Positions 45,191-53,888 are shown, counted from the stretch's first letter. The stretch is DNA of 64,000 bases from Hyunsoonleella aquatilis (GCF_014270105.1 NZ_JACNMF010000001.1:186001-250000); one strand, 5' to 3'. The notes: generated from the letters alone by a model not told the origin. Program-made: numbers and translations.

Positions 45191-46963
45191 ATGGAAACAC
45201 CTTTAGATTATTATAAAAAACATCTAACCAAATATCAGGCCGAGGTTAAGACTTTAAAAAAACGACTTACCAAGTTGAGTTTCTTAAGAGTTTTAGTTTT
45301 TGTTGCAACCAGTTTAGCTATATATCTCTTTTTTGAAAGATGGCAAATTGCTTTGGTTTTTGGATTGGTAGGAGCTGGAGTTTTTCTTTTTCTACTTTCA
45401 AAATATACCGATGCAAAACATTTGAGGGATTTCAACAAAGCTTTGGTAAACATTAATGAAGATGAAATCGAAATTGCCTTGAGTAACTTTCACGATAGGG
45501 CGGATGGTAAGGCTTTTGAAAACCCAAGCCATCAATATAGTTTGGATATCGATTTGTTTGGGCGAGGTTCATTTTTTCAATATGCCAATCGTACGACTAT
45601 CAACGAGGGTACGCAACAATTCGCTACTACCTTATTAGCCAACGAAACTAATGGAATTGAGCGAAGGCAAGAAGCCATAAAAGAGCTGGCTTCAAAACCA
45701 GAATGGCGACAATGTTACACGGCTTCGGCCAGTTTGATAAAAGCTGAAACACCTGCAAAAAATATAATTGGCTGGTTGAATAATTATCAATCTTTTTTAC
45801 CCAAATTTATCAAATGGTTGCCGATAGGCTTTTCGGTAATTTCAATTCTTATATCCTTATTGACCATATTTAATGTGATTGAAAACCAAATGATTGTTGT
45901 CTATTGGTTGCTATTCGGCCTCGCGATTTCTGGGGTTTACGTCAAACGAATCAGTCAATTGTCCTCTCATTCGGATAGATTAAAAGACACCTTTAGACAG
46001 TACGCCATTTTGCTGGACTATATTGAAAAGGAAAGGTTTGCCTCAGGGCTTTTGATGGAAAAACAAAAACAGATTCAGTCTGAACATGAAAAAGCGTCGC
46101 ATATTTTTAAAAGACTGTCAAGATCGCTCGGCGCCTTGGATAATCGAAACAATCTTTTAGGTGCGCTTTTTGGTAACGGACTATTTTTAATGGATATCAG
46201 AAATAGTTACAGCATCGAAATGTGGATTGATACTTATGCCGATAAGGTGTCGGATTGGTTTGAGGTGGTTTCGTTTTTCGATGCCTATAATTCATTGGGG
46301 AATTTTGCATTCAATCACCAGGAATACGTTTTTCCCCATATTAAGAACAACGATTGCATAATTAAAGCTTCAAATTTGAGCCACCCATTGCTAGACAGAG
46401 AAAAACGCGTGCCAAGTGATTTATCAATTAACGAAGAACAATTTTTTATTGTCACCGGAGCAAATATGGCTGGCAAAAGTACATTTTTAAGAACGGTGTC
46501 CTTGCATATTGTGATGGCCAATATAGGGTTGCCTGTTTGCGCTACTTCGAGTGAATATTCGCCCGTAAAATTGATAACAAGTATGCGCACTTCGGATTCC
46601 TTAACGGACGACAGTTCCTATTTCTTTTCAGAATTGAGCCGATTAAAATATATCGTGGATGCCATTCAAAAGGAGCCTTATTTTATTGTTTTGGATGAAA
46701 TTTTAAAAGGTACAAATAGTACGGATAAAGCTATTGGCTCAAAGAAGTTTGTTGAAAAATTGGTAGCTTCAAAGGCAACCGGAATTATTGCAACGCACGA
46801 TTTAAGTTTATGCGAAATTGAAAAGGAATTAGATGATGTAAAAAACTATTATTTCGATGCCCAAATTATCAAAAATGAACTGTATTTTGATTATAAATTG
46901 AAACAGGGCATCTGTCAAAATATGAATGCTTCCTTTCTTCTGAAAAAAATGGAAATCGTTTAA
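45191..46963 (+). CDS. Membrane-anchored MutS-like ATPase (DNA mismatch repair family)
   Basis: A 590-residue MutS-related protein that is clearly not MutS1 or MutS2. The C-terminal ABC ATPase is intact: TGANMAGKST (about 422-431), FIVLDEILKGTNSTDKA (Walker B with signature) and the ATHD switch His. The core helical part (about 110-390) contains the lever and clamp-like region. It lacks the N-terminal mismatch-binding domain and the Smr domain, and instead has four hydrophobic helices in two pairs (about 33-49 and 53-70; 209-229 and 234-251). A membrane-bound MutS-like enzyme of this layout occurs in Bacteroidota, and its role is unknown. ATG chosen over a TTG three codons upstream. Confidence 0.88.
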   Translation: METPLDYYKKHLTKYQAEVKTLKKRLTKLSFLRVLVFVATSLAIYLFFERWQIALVFGLVGAGVFLFLLSKYTDAKHLRDFNKALVNINEDEIEIALSNFHDRADGKAFENPSHQYSLDIDLFGRGSFFQYANRTTINEGTQQFATTLLANETNGIERRQEAIKELASKPEWRQCYTASASLIKAETPAKNIIGWLNNYQSFLPKFIKWLPIGFSVISILISLLTIFNVIENQMIVVYWLLFGLAISGVYVKRISQLSSHSDRLKDTFRQYAILLDYIEKERFASGLLMEKQKQIQSEHEKASHIFKRLSRSLGALDNRNNLLGALFGNGLFLMDIRNSYSIEMWIDTYADKVSDWFEVVSFFDAYNSLGNFAFNHQEYVFPHIKNNDCIIKASNLSHPLLDREKRVPSDLSINEEQFFIVTGANMAGKSTFLRTVSLHIVMANIGLPVCATSSEYSPVKLITSMRTSDSLTDDSSYFFSELSRLKYIVDAIQKEPYFIVLDEILKGTNSTDKAIGSKKFVEKLVASKATGIIATHDLSLCEIEKELDDVKNYYFDAQIIKNELYFDYKLKQGICQNMNASFLLKKMEIV

Positions 46964-46974
46964 ATCGAAAAGAA

Positions 46975-47063
46975 TTCCTCGACGCTGAGCGTCGGGGTTT
47001 CCGCTGAACTTGTCATTCCCGTGAACCTGCCTTGCCGGCAGGCAGGAACGGGAATCTAAAATA
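46975..47063 (+). repeat. Compound two-hairpin dispersed repeat, copy C
   Basis: Module 1 is CCTCGACGC/GCGTCGGGG (46977-46985, 46989-46997). The linker TTTCCGCTGAACTTGTC follows, then module 2 ATTCCCG (47015-47021) and CGGGAAT (47049-47055), here pulled apart by a nested hairpin CCTGCCT/AGGCAGG (47026-47032, 47040-47046). The end is CTAAAATAA. Longest of the three copies; the nested insertion keeps both outer arms intact. Confidence 0.8.
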
Positions 47064-47229
47064 ACAGAATTTCATTTTTTTGTCGATAAAGTTAAATTGA
47101 AACCAACGAAATATCGTAATGGTTCTACCTCGGAGATAGTTCATTTCAAGAAATTCTTTTATTTGCTTCCCTTCTAAAAAGTGACTTTTTGTTGATATTG
47201 GTGTCCAAAAAGCAAAAGAATATATTAGA

Positions 47230-47709
47230 ATGAAAAACATATTAAGACTTTTGCTTTTAGTGATTTTTTTAATGATTGGAGTGTCAATAAAAGCTCAAGA
47301 GATTAAAGTGAACGAAGTGGTTTATGAGGTCAAGAAAGATTTGATTTTTAAAGATGGGGCGGATGTTACTAATACCTTAACTCCTGAAGAAAAGACAAAA
47401 ATCAGGTCAGCTTTTGAGAAAAGGAAACTTCAAATGGGAGAAACTGAGCGTGTTGAAAAGCAACTGGAGAAAGCTGAAAAGGAGCAGAAAAAGGCTGAAA
47501 AAAAGCAAAAACAGGCTGAAAAAGCCCTAAAAAAGAAACAAAAGGCGCAATCCAATTTTGAAAAGGCCACCAAAAAACACGAAGTTGCTACAAAGAAGTA
47601 CGAGAAGCTAAAAAAGAAAGGTAAACTTTCCCCACAGGACGAACAAAAGTGGCTGGAAAAAATTGAAAAGCTAAATACCAATTTGGCCAAAACCAAAAGG
47701 AGGTTATAA
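47230..47709 (+). CDS. Exported Lys/Glu-rich coiled-coil protein
   Basis: A 159-residue protein with a signal peptide (MKNILRLLLLVIFLMIGVSIKAQ, about 1-23). The mature N-terminus (about 24-65) is unremarkable, and residues 72-145 form a long coiled coil made of Lys, Glu, Ala and Gln (KAEKEQKKAEKKQKQAEK is representative). No known domain is visible. It may be a periplasmic structural or spacer protein. It lies in the run of genes between the MutS-like and lhgO genes, followed by a terminator that overlaps the lhgO start. Confidence 0.65.
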   Translation: MKNILRLLLLVIFLMIGVSIKAQEIKVNEVVYEVKKDLIFKDGADVTNTLTPEEKTKIRSAFEKRKLQMGETERVEKQLEKAEKEQKKAEKKQKQAEKALKKKQKAQSNFEKATKKHEVATKKYEKLKKKGKLSPQDEQKWLEKIEKLNTNLAKTKRRL

Positions 47710-47770
47710 TGAAATGAACGAAGGGTTTTGTATAAATCCAGTTGGTTTACTTCAAATTAAATAATATCTT

Positions 47771-47809
47771 AAGAGTTCAAAAAAAGTATAATTTTTGGAC
47801 TCTTTTTTA
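47771..47809 (+). terminator. Terminator overlapping the lhgO start codon
   Basis: AAGAGTTCAAAAA (47771-47783) pairs with TTTTTGGACTCTT (47792-47804) with one G-T pair, followed by a T-run. It has the form of an intrinsic terminator for the coiled-coil gene. The TTG start of lhgO at 47795 lies in the 3' arm. Confidence 0.7.
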
Positions 47810-49015
47810 TATGATATAACCATTGTGGGGGGAGGGATTGTTGGTGTAGCTACAGCCTATAAAATTCAACAAAAATATCCCAATTTAAAACTGCTTCTTA
47901 TTGAAAAAGAGGAGGGTTTGGCAACTCATCAAACAGGAAATAATTCAGGTGTTATCCATTCAGGTTTGTATTACAAGCCTGGTTCTTTAAAAGCCAAACT
48001 GTGTTCAGATGGACGTAAGCAGCTGGTGGCTTTTGCCAAAAAGCGTAATGTGGCACACGATGTTTGTGGTAAAGTGGTTGTCGCCACAGGGAAAAGTGAA
48101 TTGCCTTATTTGGACAAAATATTCAATAACGGACTTCAAAACCAAATTGAGGGTATCGAAAAAATCAATGCCCATCAAGTGAATGACATTGAGCCTTTTG
48201 TAAAAAGTATCGGGGGCATTTGGGTGCCATGTACGGGAATTATAGATTTTAAAGGAGCAACACAAACCCTTGCTGATTTGGTTATTGCAAAACAACCAAG
48301 AAGTAAAATCGTGTTAGGGGAAGAAGTCAAGGCCTTTGAACATCAAGCGGAAACCACTTCCATCATCACTTCAAAGGGAACGTACACCACAAAACATTTG
48401 ATTTTCTGCGGGGGTTTGCAGTCTGATCGCCTTGCGAAGAAAGACGGGGTGAAATCGAAACGGCGAATTGTTGGGTTCAGAGGGGACTATTATAACCTTA
48501 CCGAAGAAGCAAAACACAAAGTAAAAAACCTAATTTACCCAGTTCCCAATCCTGCTTTTCCCTTTTTGGGCGTACATTTTACAAGGATGGTCAATGGGGA
48601 CGTCGAATGTGGGCCTAATGCAGTCTTAACGTTTAAACGCGAGGGCTACGGGAAAACCGATTTCAGTTTAAGGGATACGATGGATGCCCTTTCGTATTCT
48701 GGGACTTGGAAACTATTGTTCAAGCATACGAATTTCGCCATTAATGAATACCGACGCGCATTTTCAAAAGCATTGTTTTTAAAAACACTTCAGTGTTTAA
48801 TTCCATCTTTAACTGCTGAAGATATCATACCGGGAAGAGCTGGCGTCAGAGCTATGTTATTGAAGGAAAATGGCGAAATGCAGGAAGATTTTGAAATTGC
48901 GTACCAAGGCCGAAGCATTCATGTGTTAAATGCGCCATCCCCAGCTGCAACCGCATGTTTGGCCATTGGTGACGAAGTTAGTGCAATGGCATCCCAATAT
49001 TTTAATTTGAATTAG
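47795..49015 (+). CDS. lhgO: L-2-hydroxyglutarate oxidase
   Basis: FAD-dependent oxidase or dehydrogenase turning L-2-hydroxyglutarate into 2-oxoglutarate. The 406-residue protein shows the Rossmann FAD motif VGGGIVGVATA (11-21), followed by GNNSGVIHSGLYYKPGSLKA, the signature of this family. The start codon is TTG at 47795; there is no in-frame ATG, and the next GTG (47825) would cut the FAD-binding strand. Translation must therefore begin inside the apparent terminator hairpin. It ends 14 bases before the amidase gene. Confidence 0.93.
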   Translation: MDSFLYDITIVGGGIVGVATAYKIQQKYPNLKLLLIEKEEGLATHQTGNNSGVIHSGLYYKPGSLKAKLCSDGRKQLVAFAKKRNVAHDVCGKVVVATGKSELPYLDKIFNNGLQNQIEGIEKINAHQVNDIEPFVKSIGGIWVPCTGIIDFKGATQTLADLVIAKQPRSKIVLGEEVKAFEHQAETTSIITSKGTYTTKHLIFCGGLQSDRLAKKDGVKSKRRIVGFRGDYYNLTEEAKHKVKNLIYPVPNPAFPFLGVHFTRMVNGDVECGPNAVLTFKREGYGKTDFSLRDTMDALSYSGTWKLLFKHTNFAINEYRRAFSKALFLKTLQCLIPSLTAEDIIPGRAGVRAMLLKENGEMQEDFEIAYQGRSIHVLNAPSPAATACLAIGDEVSAMASQYFNLN

Positions 49016-49029
49016 CTTACATTTATCCT

Positions 49030-49809
49030 ATGCAAGAGGAATTAAAAATAGCATTGCTCCAGTCTGATTTGGTTTGGGAAAATCCTGAGGAAAATCGGAT
49101 TAATTTCACCAATAAAATTGAGGAGATTCAGGAGGGTGTGGACGTAATTGTTTTTCCAGAAATGTTTACCACAGGATTCACAATGCATGCAGAAAATGTT
49201 GCAGAAAATATGGATGGGGACACGGTAAAATGGATGCAGCATTTTGCTAAATCAAAGGGTTCAGCCATTGTCGGTAGTATCGTGGTTTCTGATAATGACA
49301 AATTTTATAACCGCTTGTTGTTCGTGGAGCCATCTGGTAAAATATCCTATTACAATAAACGCCATACGTTTACTTTGGTAGGTGAGGATAAAGTGTACGC
49401 AGCAGGCACCGAAAAAGTTATCATCGATTATAAAGGCTGGAAAATTTGCCCAATGATTTGTTATGACTTAAGATTTCCGGTTTGGTCAAGAAATGTTGAG
49501 GATTATGACATTCTTCTTTATGTCGCTAATTGGCCAATTCCTCGAATTGATGCTTGGGATACACTATTGAAGGCCAGGGCTATAGAGAATATGTGCTATT
49601 CTATCGGGGTAAATCGTGTTGGTGCGGATGGCGAAAATATTAACTACAATGGCAATTCTTCCGCCTATAATGTTTTGGGACAAAAACTTACTTCTATTCC
49701 CTTGGGTAAAGAACATACGGAAATCATCACGCTTCAAAAGAAACATATCAACCGTTATAGAAATCGGTTGAAATTTTTGGACGACCGGGATAGCTTTAGT
49801 TTAAAGTAA
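49030..49809 (+). CDS. Nitrilase-family amidohydrolase (omega-amidase-like)
   Basis: Cytoplasmic carbon-nitrogen hydrolase of 259 residues. Family triad residues are Glu44 (VFPEMF), Lys110 (YYNKRHTF) and Cys144 (MICYDLRFP). The sequence is close to YafV/Nit2-type omega-amidases, which deaminate 2-oxoglutaramate to 2-oxoglutarate, and the following RIDAWDTLLKARAIENM segment fits. This fits with lhgO just upstream, as both yield 2-oxoglutarate (inference). Its 3' end overlaps the convergent Ig-like lipoprotein gene by 14 bases. Confidence 0.9.
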   Translation: MQEELKIALLQSDLVWENPEENRINFTNKIEEIQEGVDVIVFPEMFTTGFTMHAENVAENMDGDTVKWMQHFAKSKGSAIVGSIVVSDNDKFYNRLLFVEPSGKISYYNKRHTFTLVGEDKVYAAGTEKVIIDYKGWKICPMICYDLRFPVWSRNVEDYDILLYVANWPIPRIDAWDTLLKARAIENMCYSIGVNRVGADGENINYNGNSSAYNVLGQKLTSIPLGKEHTEIITLQKKHINRYRNRLKFLDDRDSFSLK

Positions 49810-51409
49810 AATTTGTTTCAGTATCCCATCCTGCCCTAACAGCTGGGTCTAGTTTTGTTTCAGAATGTTTTACGATTTCTGGTTGGATTTTTTCAAGATA
49901 ATTGCCCGTATCATACTTTTTGTTACCGTTCGTATCAAAAATCACCCTAATATAGTAGTCGCCTGGACTGATATTTAAGAAGTCAATGGGGTGCCGTTCA
50001 GTGGCATATTTTTCATAACGTACCTCACCTTGTTGCGTAGTTAGCTGAACGATTATGGGATACACGGCATTTTGGATATTTAGCCTAAAATTACCATAGC
50101 TGTCCTTTTTTTGGGTCCTGAAAGAGTGTTTAATGGTATCATTGGTTTTTCCATAAAAATCTGTAAGGGCATCGGGATAAAAACCAAAATAATACTCGTT
50201 GGATTCCGTTTTATCAAAAGTGATAGCATAAGTATTTGCAAGGGAATCCAAAGGTTTTATAGAAAACTCTACTGCAAGCGTGTCCTTATCGATCAAGTCA
50301 ATCTTGGTTTTATCGATATTTGTAAGAGGAATGTTTCCTGAAATTAAAAGATCTTCGGTATATCGGATACTACCTTGGGGTTCCATTTTGACCAATAGAG
50401 AGTCTTTTTCCATATCCCGAATTCGAACCGTGTATTCTTTTGTGGTCTGCGGGTGTTCAATACTAAGGACTAAGGAATCCACCTCCAATTTCGGTTCGTA
50501 CCAATAGTAAAGCGTATCCGTCTTTTCATCTTTAGTGATGCGGTATTTAAAATCTTCGGGCACTTCGGAAAGCATGTTCACTTTAATCCCCGTGTAATCG
50601 CCTTCATATCCAATCATAATTTTTTGTCCCGTAACTAGTTGTGGCCTAGAAGGCTTAAAATTCACAATTTCATTAAACAATCGAAGCGAGTAGGAGGAGT
50701 CCGTTGGTACATCGATAAATTCATCGTAAAAGGCAATTTGATCAGATTTTTGTTGAAATTTATTGTCTCCATTTTTATCCTTTAGAGCCACCAACAAATA
50801 TTTGCCCTCTTTTACATTTTCAATAGTAAAAGTGGTCAAACTGTCAAGTGTATTGGTGATGTATTTTGGGGTTTCTTTGTAAATAATAGAGTCGGTAAAC
50901 GTTGAGTCTACTTCATACAGCATAACCGATACAAAAGTTTCGGGTTGCCGTTTTAGGGCATCTGTAATATTACCTGTAACTGTCAATGAATCAAGATGAT
51001 CCCCTGTAGAAAAAACATATCTGTAATAGGTGTAGGGGTTGCCCTCGTTATTGTCTTCAATACTATTTCCGAAGTTAAAAGCGTAGGTAGTGTTTGGTTG
51101 TAGGGTATCGTAAATCTTAATTTTGATGAATTTGCTCGCACTGCCTAAAGGGGTAATCTCGGGTTGCGTTTTCATTGGGGGCGAAATAATCAACTGCTTT
51201 TGTAGGTTTTTGATTTTAATGAATTCATCAAAATAGATTCGGATCTCTTTCGCGGCAAAATTGGTAGAATAATTTTCGGGGGATGTGCTCACAATTCTTG
51301 GTGGCTCAATATCCTTTGCCCCACCTTCTGGCCTGCCAGTATTGGCACAATTGATAGCAATGCATCCGATGATAATAATTAAAATAAAATTGAAAAACCT
51401 ATTGCCCAT
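49796..51409 (-). CDS. Lipoprotein with bacterial Ig-like domain (Big_5)
   Basis: Exported lipoprotein of 537 residues from the ATG at 51409. The lipobox AINC places the acylated Cys at 21, followed by ANTGRPEGGAKDIEPP, which is typical of Bacteroidota Big_5 proteins. The Ig-like domain spans about 35-130 (STSPENYSTNF, RIYFDEFI); the remainder is mostly beta strands, with further Ig- or transthyretin-like segments (ENVKEGKYLLVALKDKNGDN, about 205-225). It is probably exposed in the outer membrane or periplasm. The family is abundant in flavobacteria but uncharacterised. Its 3' end overlaps the amidase gene. Confidence 0.87.
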   Translation of the reverse strand: MGNRFFNFILIIIIGCIAINCANTGRPEGGAKDIEPPRIVSTSPENYSTNFAAKEIRIYFDEFIKIKNLQKQLIISPPMKTQPEITPLGSASKFIKIKIYDTLQPNTTYAFNFGNSIEDNNEGNPYTYYRYVFSTGDHLDSLTVTGNITDALKRQPETFVSVMLYEVDSTFTDSIIYKETPKYITNTLDSLTTFTIENVKEGKYLLVALKDKNGDNKFQQKSDQIAFYDEFIDVPTDSSYSLRLFNEIVNFKPSRPQLVTGQKIMIGYEGDYTGIKVNMLSEVPEDFKYRITKDEKTDTLYYWYEPKLEVDSLVLSIEHPQTTKEYTVRIRDMEKDSLLVKMEPQGSIRYTEDLLISGNIPLTNIDKTKIDLIDKDTLAVEFSIKPLDSLANTYAITFDKTESNEYYFGFYPDALTDFYGKTNDTIKHSFRTQKKDSYGNFRLNIQNAVYPIIVQLTTQQGEVRYEKYATERHPIDFLNISPGDYYIRVIFDTNGNKKYDTGNYLEKIQPEIVKHSETKLDPAVRAGWDTETNFTLN

Positions 51410-51480
51410 TTGCTGGAATAAAATTTTGCACAAACCTACATAAAATTAGAGATATACCTTATGCTTAAACGCTATTCTTT

Positions 51481-52158
51481 TTAGGCTATTGCCATTGTGG
51501 CTATACTAACTTTAAGGTTTTTGGCCTGGTTCAAAACGGTTATGCAAGCTTCGAGGGTGGCGCCAGTGGTAATTAGGTCGTCTACCAATAAAACATGCTT
51601 GTTTTCGATGGCAAAAACATTTTTTAAGCCGAAGAGTTCGTTGTTTTTGGTCCAGCGTGCAAAGCGCCCTTTGGTGGTCTGGGATTTGGTATTGGTAATT
51701 TTCACTAATACATCTTCCCTAAATTCAATATTCAAGGCCTCAGCTATTTCTTGCCCAAATTTTGTTACTTGATTGTATCCTCTTTTTTTTAGTTTTTTTT
51801 GGTGCATCGGAACGGGAATCACCAAATCAATCTTTTGATAGGCTTCGACTGTTTTCAATTCGCCACCCAGCCATCCTCCTAAAAGCTCGCCTATATGTTC
51901 CTGTCCTTTATATTTTAAATTATGAATTAAGGTTTGAACGGGGCCATGCTTTTCATATCTAAATAAAGCCGTTCCATTCTCAATTTTTGCCCTTCCTTTT
52001 AATACATTTTTGACCGTGTCGTCATTGTCAAAATGAAAATCGGTCACAGGTAAATCGTGCCGGCAATCCATGCAGATCGTATCCTCATTGTCCGATAAAT
52101 GGCTGGAGCAGGCATGGCATACCTTTGGAAAAAACAGATTTACAACGGAGTTTAGCAT
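51481..52158 (-). CDS. ComF family phosphoribosyltransferase-like protein
   Basis: A 225-residue protein of the ComF/GntX family. The N-terminal zinc-ribbon cysteines are Cys15 and Cys18 (CHAC) and Cys29 and Cys32 (CMDC). A PRTase-fold domain follows, with VLLVDDLITTGATLEA as the PRPP-binding motif (about 190-205). In Bacillus ComF is needed for DNA uptake; in other bacteria it is often a housekeeping accessory. Relation to natural transformation here is inferred only. It stands alone, divergent from glyS. Confidence 0.9.
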   Translation of the reverse strand: MLNSVVNLFFPKVCHACSSHLSDNEDTICMDCRHDLPVTDFHFDNDDTVKNVLKGRAKIENGTALFRYEKHGPVQTLIHNLKYKGQEHIGELLGGWLGGELKTVEAYQKIDLVIPVPMHQKKLKKRGYNQVTKFGQEIAEALNIEFREDVLVKITNTKSQTTKGRFARWTKNNELFGLKNVFAIENKHVLLVDDLITTGATLEACITVLNQAKNLKVSIATMAIA

Positions 52159-52228
52159 GAATCGGTTTGATTGAACTGTAAACTTAAGTAAAAAATTGAG
52201 GCAAGTCTTTATTTTTCTTGAAACAGCC

Positions 52229-52258
52229 GTTGCAGTTTATGGCGGTTTTATATTTTTG
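52229..52258 (+). promoter_or_regulatory. Bacteroidota-type promoter of glyS
   Basis: GTTG (52229-52232, a three-of-four match to TTTG), an 18-base spacer and TATTTTTG (52251-52258). The ATG at 52264 follows five bases after the -7 box, so the mRNA is probably leaderless or has one or two leader bases. Confidence 0.65.
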
Positions 52259-52263
52259 CACCT

Positions 52264-53808
52264 ATGGCAAATCAAGACGATACATTTAAGAAGGTCATCT
52301 CCCATGCGAAGGAGTACGGGTATGTGTTTCAAAGCAGTGAGATATACGATGGGTTGAGTGCGGTTTACGACTATGCTCAAAATGGAGCAGAATTAAAGAA
52401 GAATATCCGCGATTACTGGTGGCGGGCAATGGTGCAGATGAACGAAAATATTGTGGGCATCGATGCGGCGATTTTTATGCATCCTACTACTTGGAAGGCT
52501 TCTGGCCACGTGGATGCGTTTAATGATCCCTTAATTGACAACAAGGATTCTAAAAAACGCTATCGTGCCGATGTATTGATTGAAGATTATTGCGCGAAGA
52601 TTGAGTCCAAAATTGAAAAAGAAGTAAAGAAGGCTGAAAAACGTTTTGGTGATGCTTTTAATAAAGAAGAGTTTGTTACCACCAACGGACGTGTTTTAGG
52701 TTATCAAAAGAAAATTGATGAGACCTTGTCGCGTATGGCAAAATCATTAGAAAATGAAGATTTGGCTGATGTAAAGGCTTTGATTGAAGAGTTGGAAATT
52801 GCCGACCCTATGACGGGAAGCAAAAACTGGACGGACGTAAAACAGTTCAATTTGATGTTCGGTACCAAGCTTGGTGCTTCTGCTGATAATGCCATGGATT
52901 TGTACCTGCGTCCGGAAACGGCACAGGGTATTTTCGTTAACTTTTTAAACGTTCAAAAAACAAGCCGTTTAAAAATTCCATTTGGGATTGCACAAACAGG
53001 AAAAGCTTTTAGGAATGAAATTGTAGCACGACAGTTTATTTTCAGAATGAGAGAGTTTGAGCAAATGGAAATGCAATTCTTTATCAAGCCGGGTACTCAG
53101 GCCGAATGGTATGAGCATTGGAAAGAAGCTCGATTAAAGTGGCATTTGTCTTTGGGGATGGGAGCCGACAATTACCGTTTTCATGACCACGAAAAGTTGG
53201 CCCATTATGCCGATGCGGCCGCGGATATCGAGTTTAAGTTCCCATTTGGATTTAAGGAATTGGAAGGTATCCATTCAAGGACCGATTTCGATTTAAGCCA
53301 ACATGAAAAATTTTCTGGTAAAAAATTGCAATATTTTGATCCGGAGGAAAATAAAAGCTATGTGCCTTATGTTCTAGAAACCTCTATCGGTTTAGACCGC
53401 ATGTTTTTGGCCGTATTCTCAAATTCGCTTAAAGAAGAAGAATTGGAGAATGGAACTACTCGAACTGTGCTTAAGTTACCAGGTGTATTAGCACCGATAA
53501 AAGCGGCCGTGTTGCCTTTGGTGAAAAAAGACGGATTGCCTGAAATAGCACGTAAAATTGTTGAAGAGCTAAAATGGGATTTTAATATAATCTATGATGA
53601 GAAAGATGCTGTGGGAAGACGGTACAGAAGACAAGATGCCAACGGAACCCCGTTCTGTATTACGGTGGATCACGATACTTTGGAGGACAACACCGTAACG
53701 ATTCGTCATAGGGATACTATGGAACAACAGCGTGTGAAAATTGAGGATTTAAGAGAACTCATCAAAAAAGAAGTGGATGTCCGCCATTGGTTGATGAAGA
53801 TGGCATAA
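52264..53808 (+). CDS. glyS: Glycine-tRNA ligase (alpha2 type)
   Basis: Class II synthetase charging tRNA-Gly. The 514-residue protein is the eukaryote/archaea-like homodimeric form rather than the alpha2beta2 enzyme of E. coli. It contains motif 2 RNEIVARQFIFRMREFEQME, the LRPETAQGIFVNF glycine pocket and a C-terminal anticodon-binding domain (about 415-514). Its promoter leaves hardly any 5' leader. It is followed by a perfect bidirectional hairpin shared with the Lrp gene. Confidence 0.96.
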   Translation: MANQDDTFKKVISHAKEYGYVFQSSEIYDGLSAVYDYAQNGAELKKNIRDYWWRAMVQMNENIVGIDAAIFMHPTTWKASGHVDAFNDPLIDNKDSKKRYRADVLIEDYCAKIESKIEKEVKKAEKRFGDAFNKEEFVTTNGRVLGYQKKIDETLSRMAKSLENEDLADVKALIEELEIADPMTGSKNWTDVKQFNLMFGTKLGASADNAMDLYLRPETAQGIFVNFLNVQKTSRLKIPFGIAQTGKAFRNEIVARQFIFRMREFEQMEMQFFIKPGTQAEWYEHWKEARLKWHLSLGMGADNYRFHDHEKLAHYADAAADIEFKFPFGFKELEGIHSRTDFDLSQHEKFSGKKLQYFDPEENKSYVPYVLETSIGLDRMFLAVFSNSLKEEELENGTTRTVLKLPGVLAPIKAAVLPLVKKDGLPEIARKIVEELKWDFNIIYDEKDAVGRRYRRQDANGTPFCITVDHDTLEDNTVTIRHRDTMEQQRVKIEDLRELIKKEVDVRHWLMKMA

Positions 53809-53856
53809 TTCCTAAGAAAGCAGTCCCGACTGGTCTGGATCAAACCCGAAAGTATT

Positions 53857-53888
53857 AAAAATCCCAAACTTATAAGTTTGGGATTTTT
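53857..53888. terminator. Bidirectional terminator between glyS and the Lrp gene
   Basis: A perfect 32-base palindrome, with 16-base arms starting AAAAATCCCAAACTTA (53857-53872) and ending in five T (53884-53888). It reads as an intrinsic terminator in both directions for the convergent glyS and Lrp-family genes. Confidence 0.9.
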
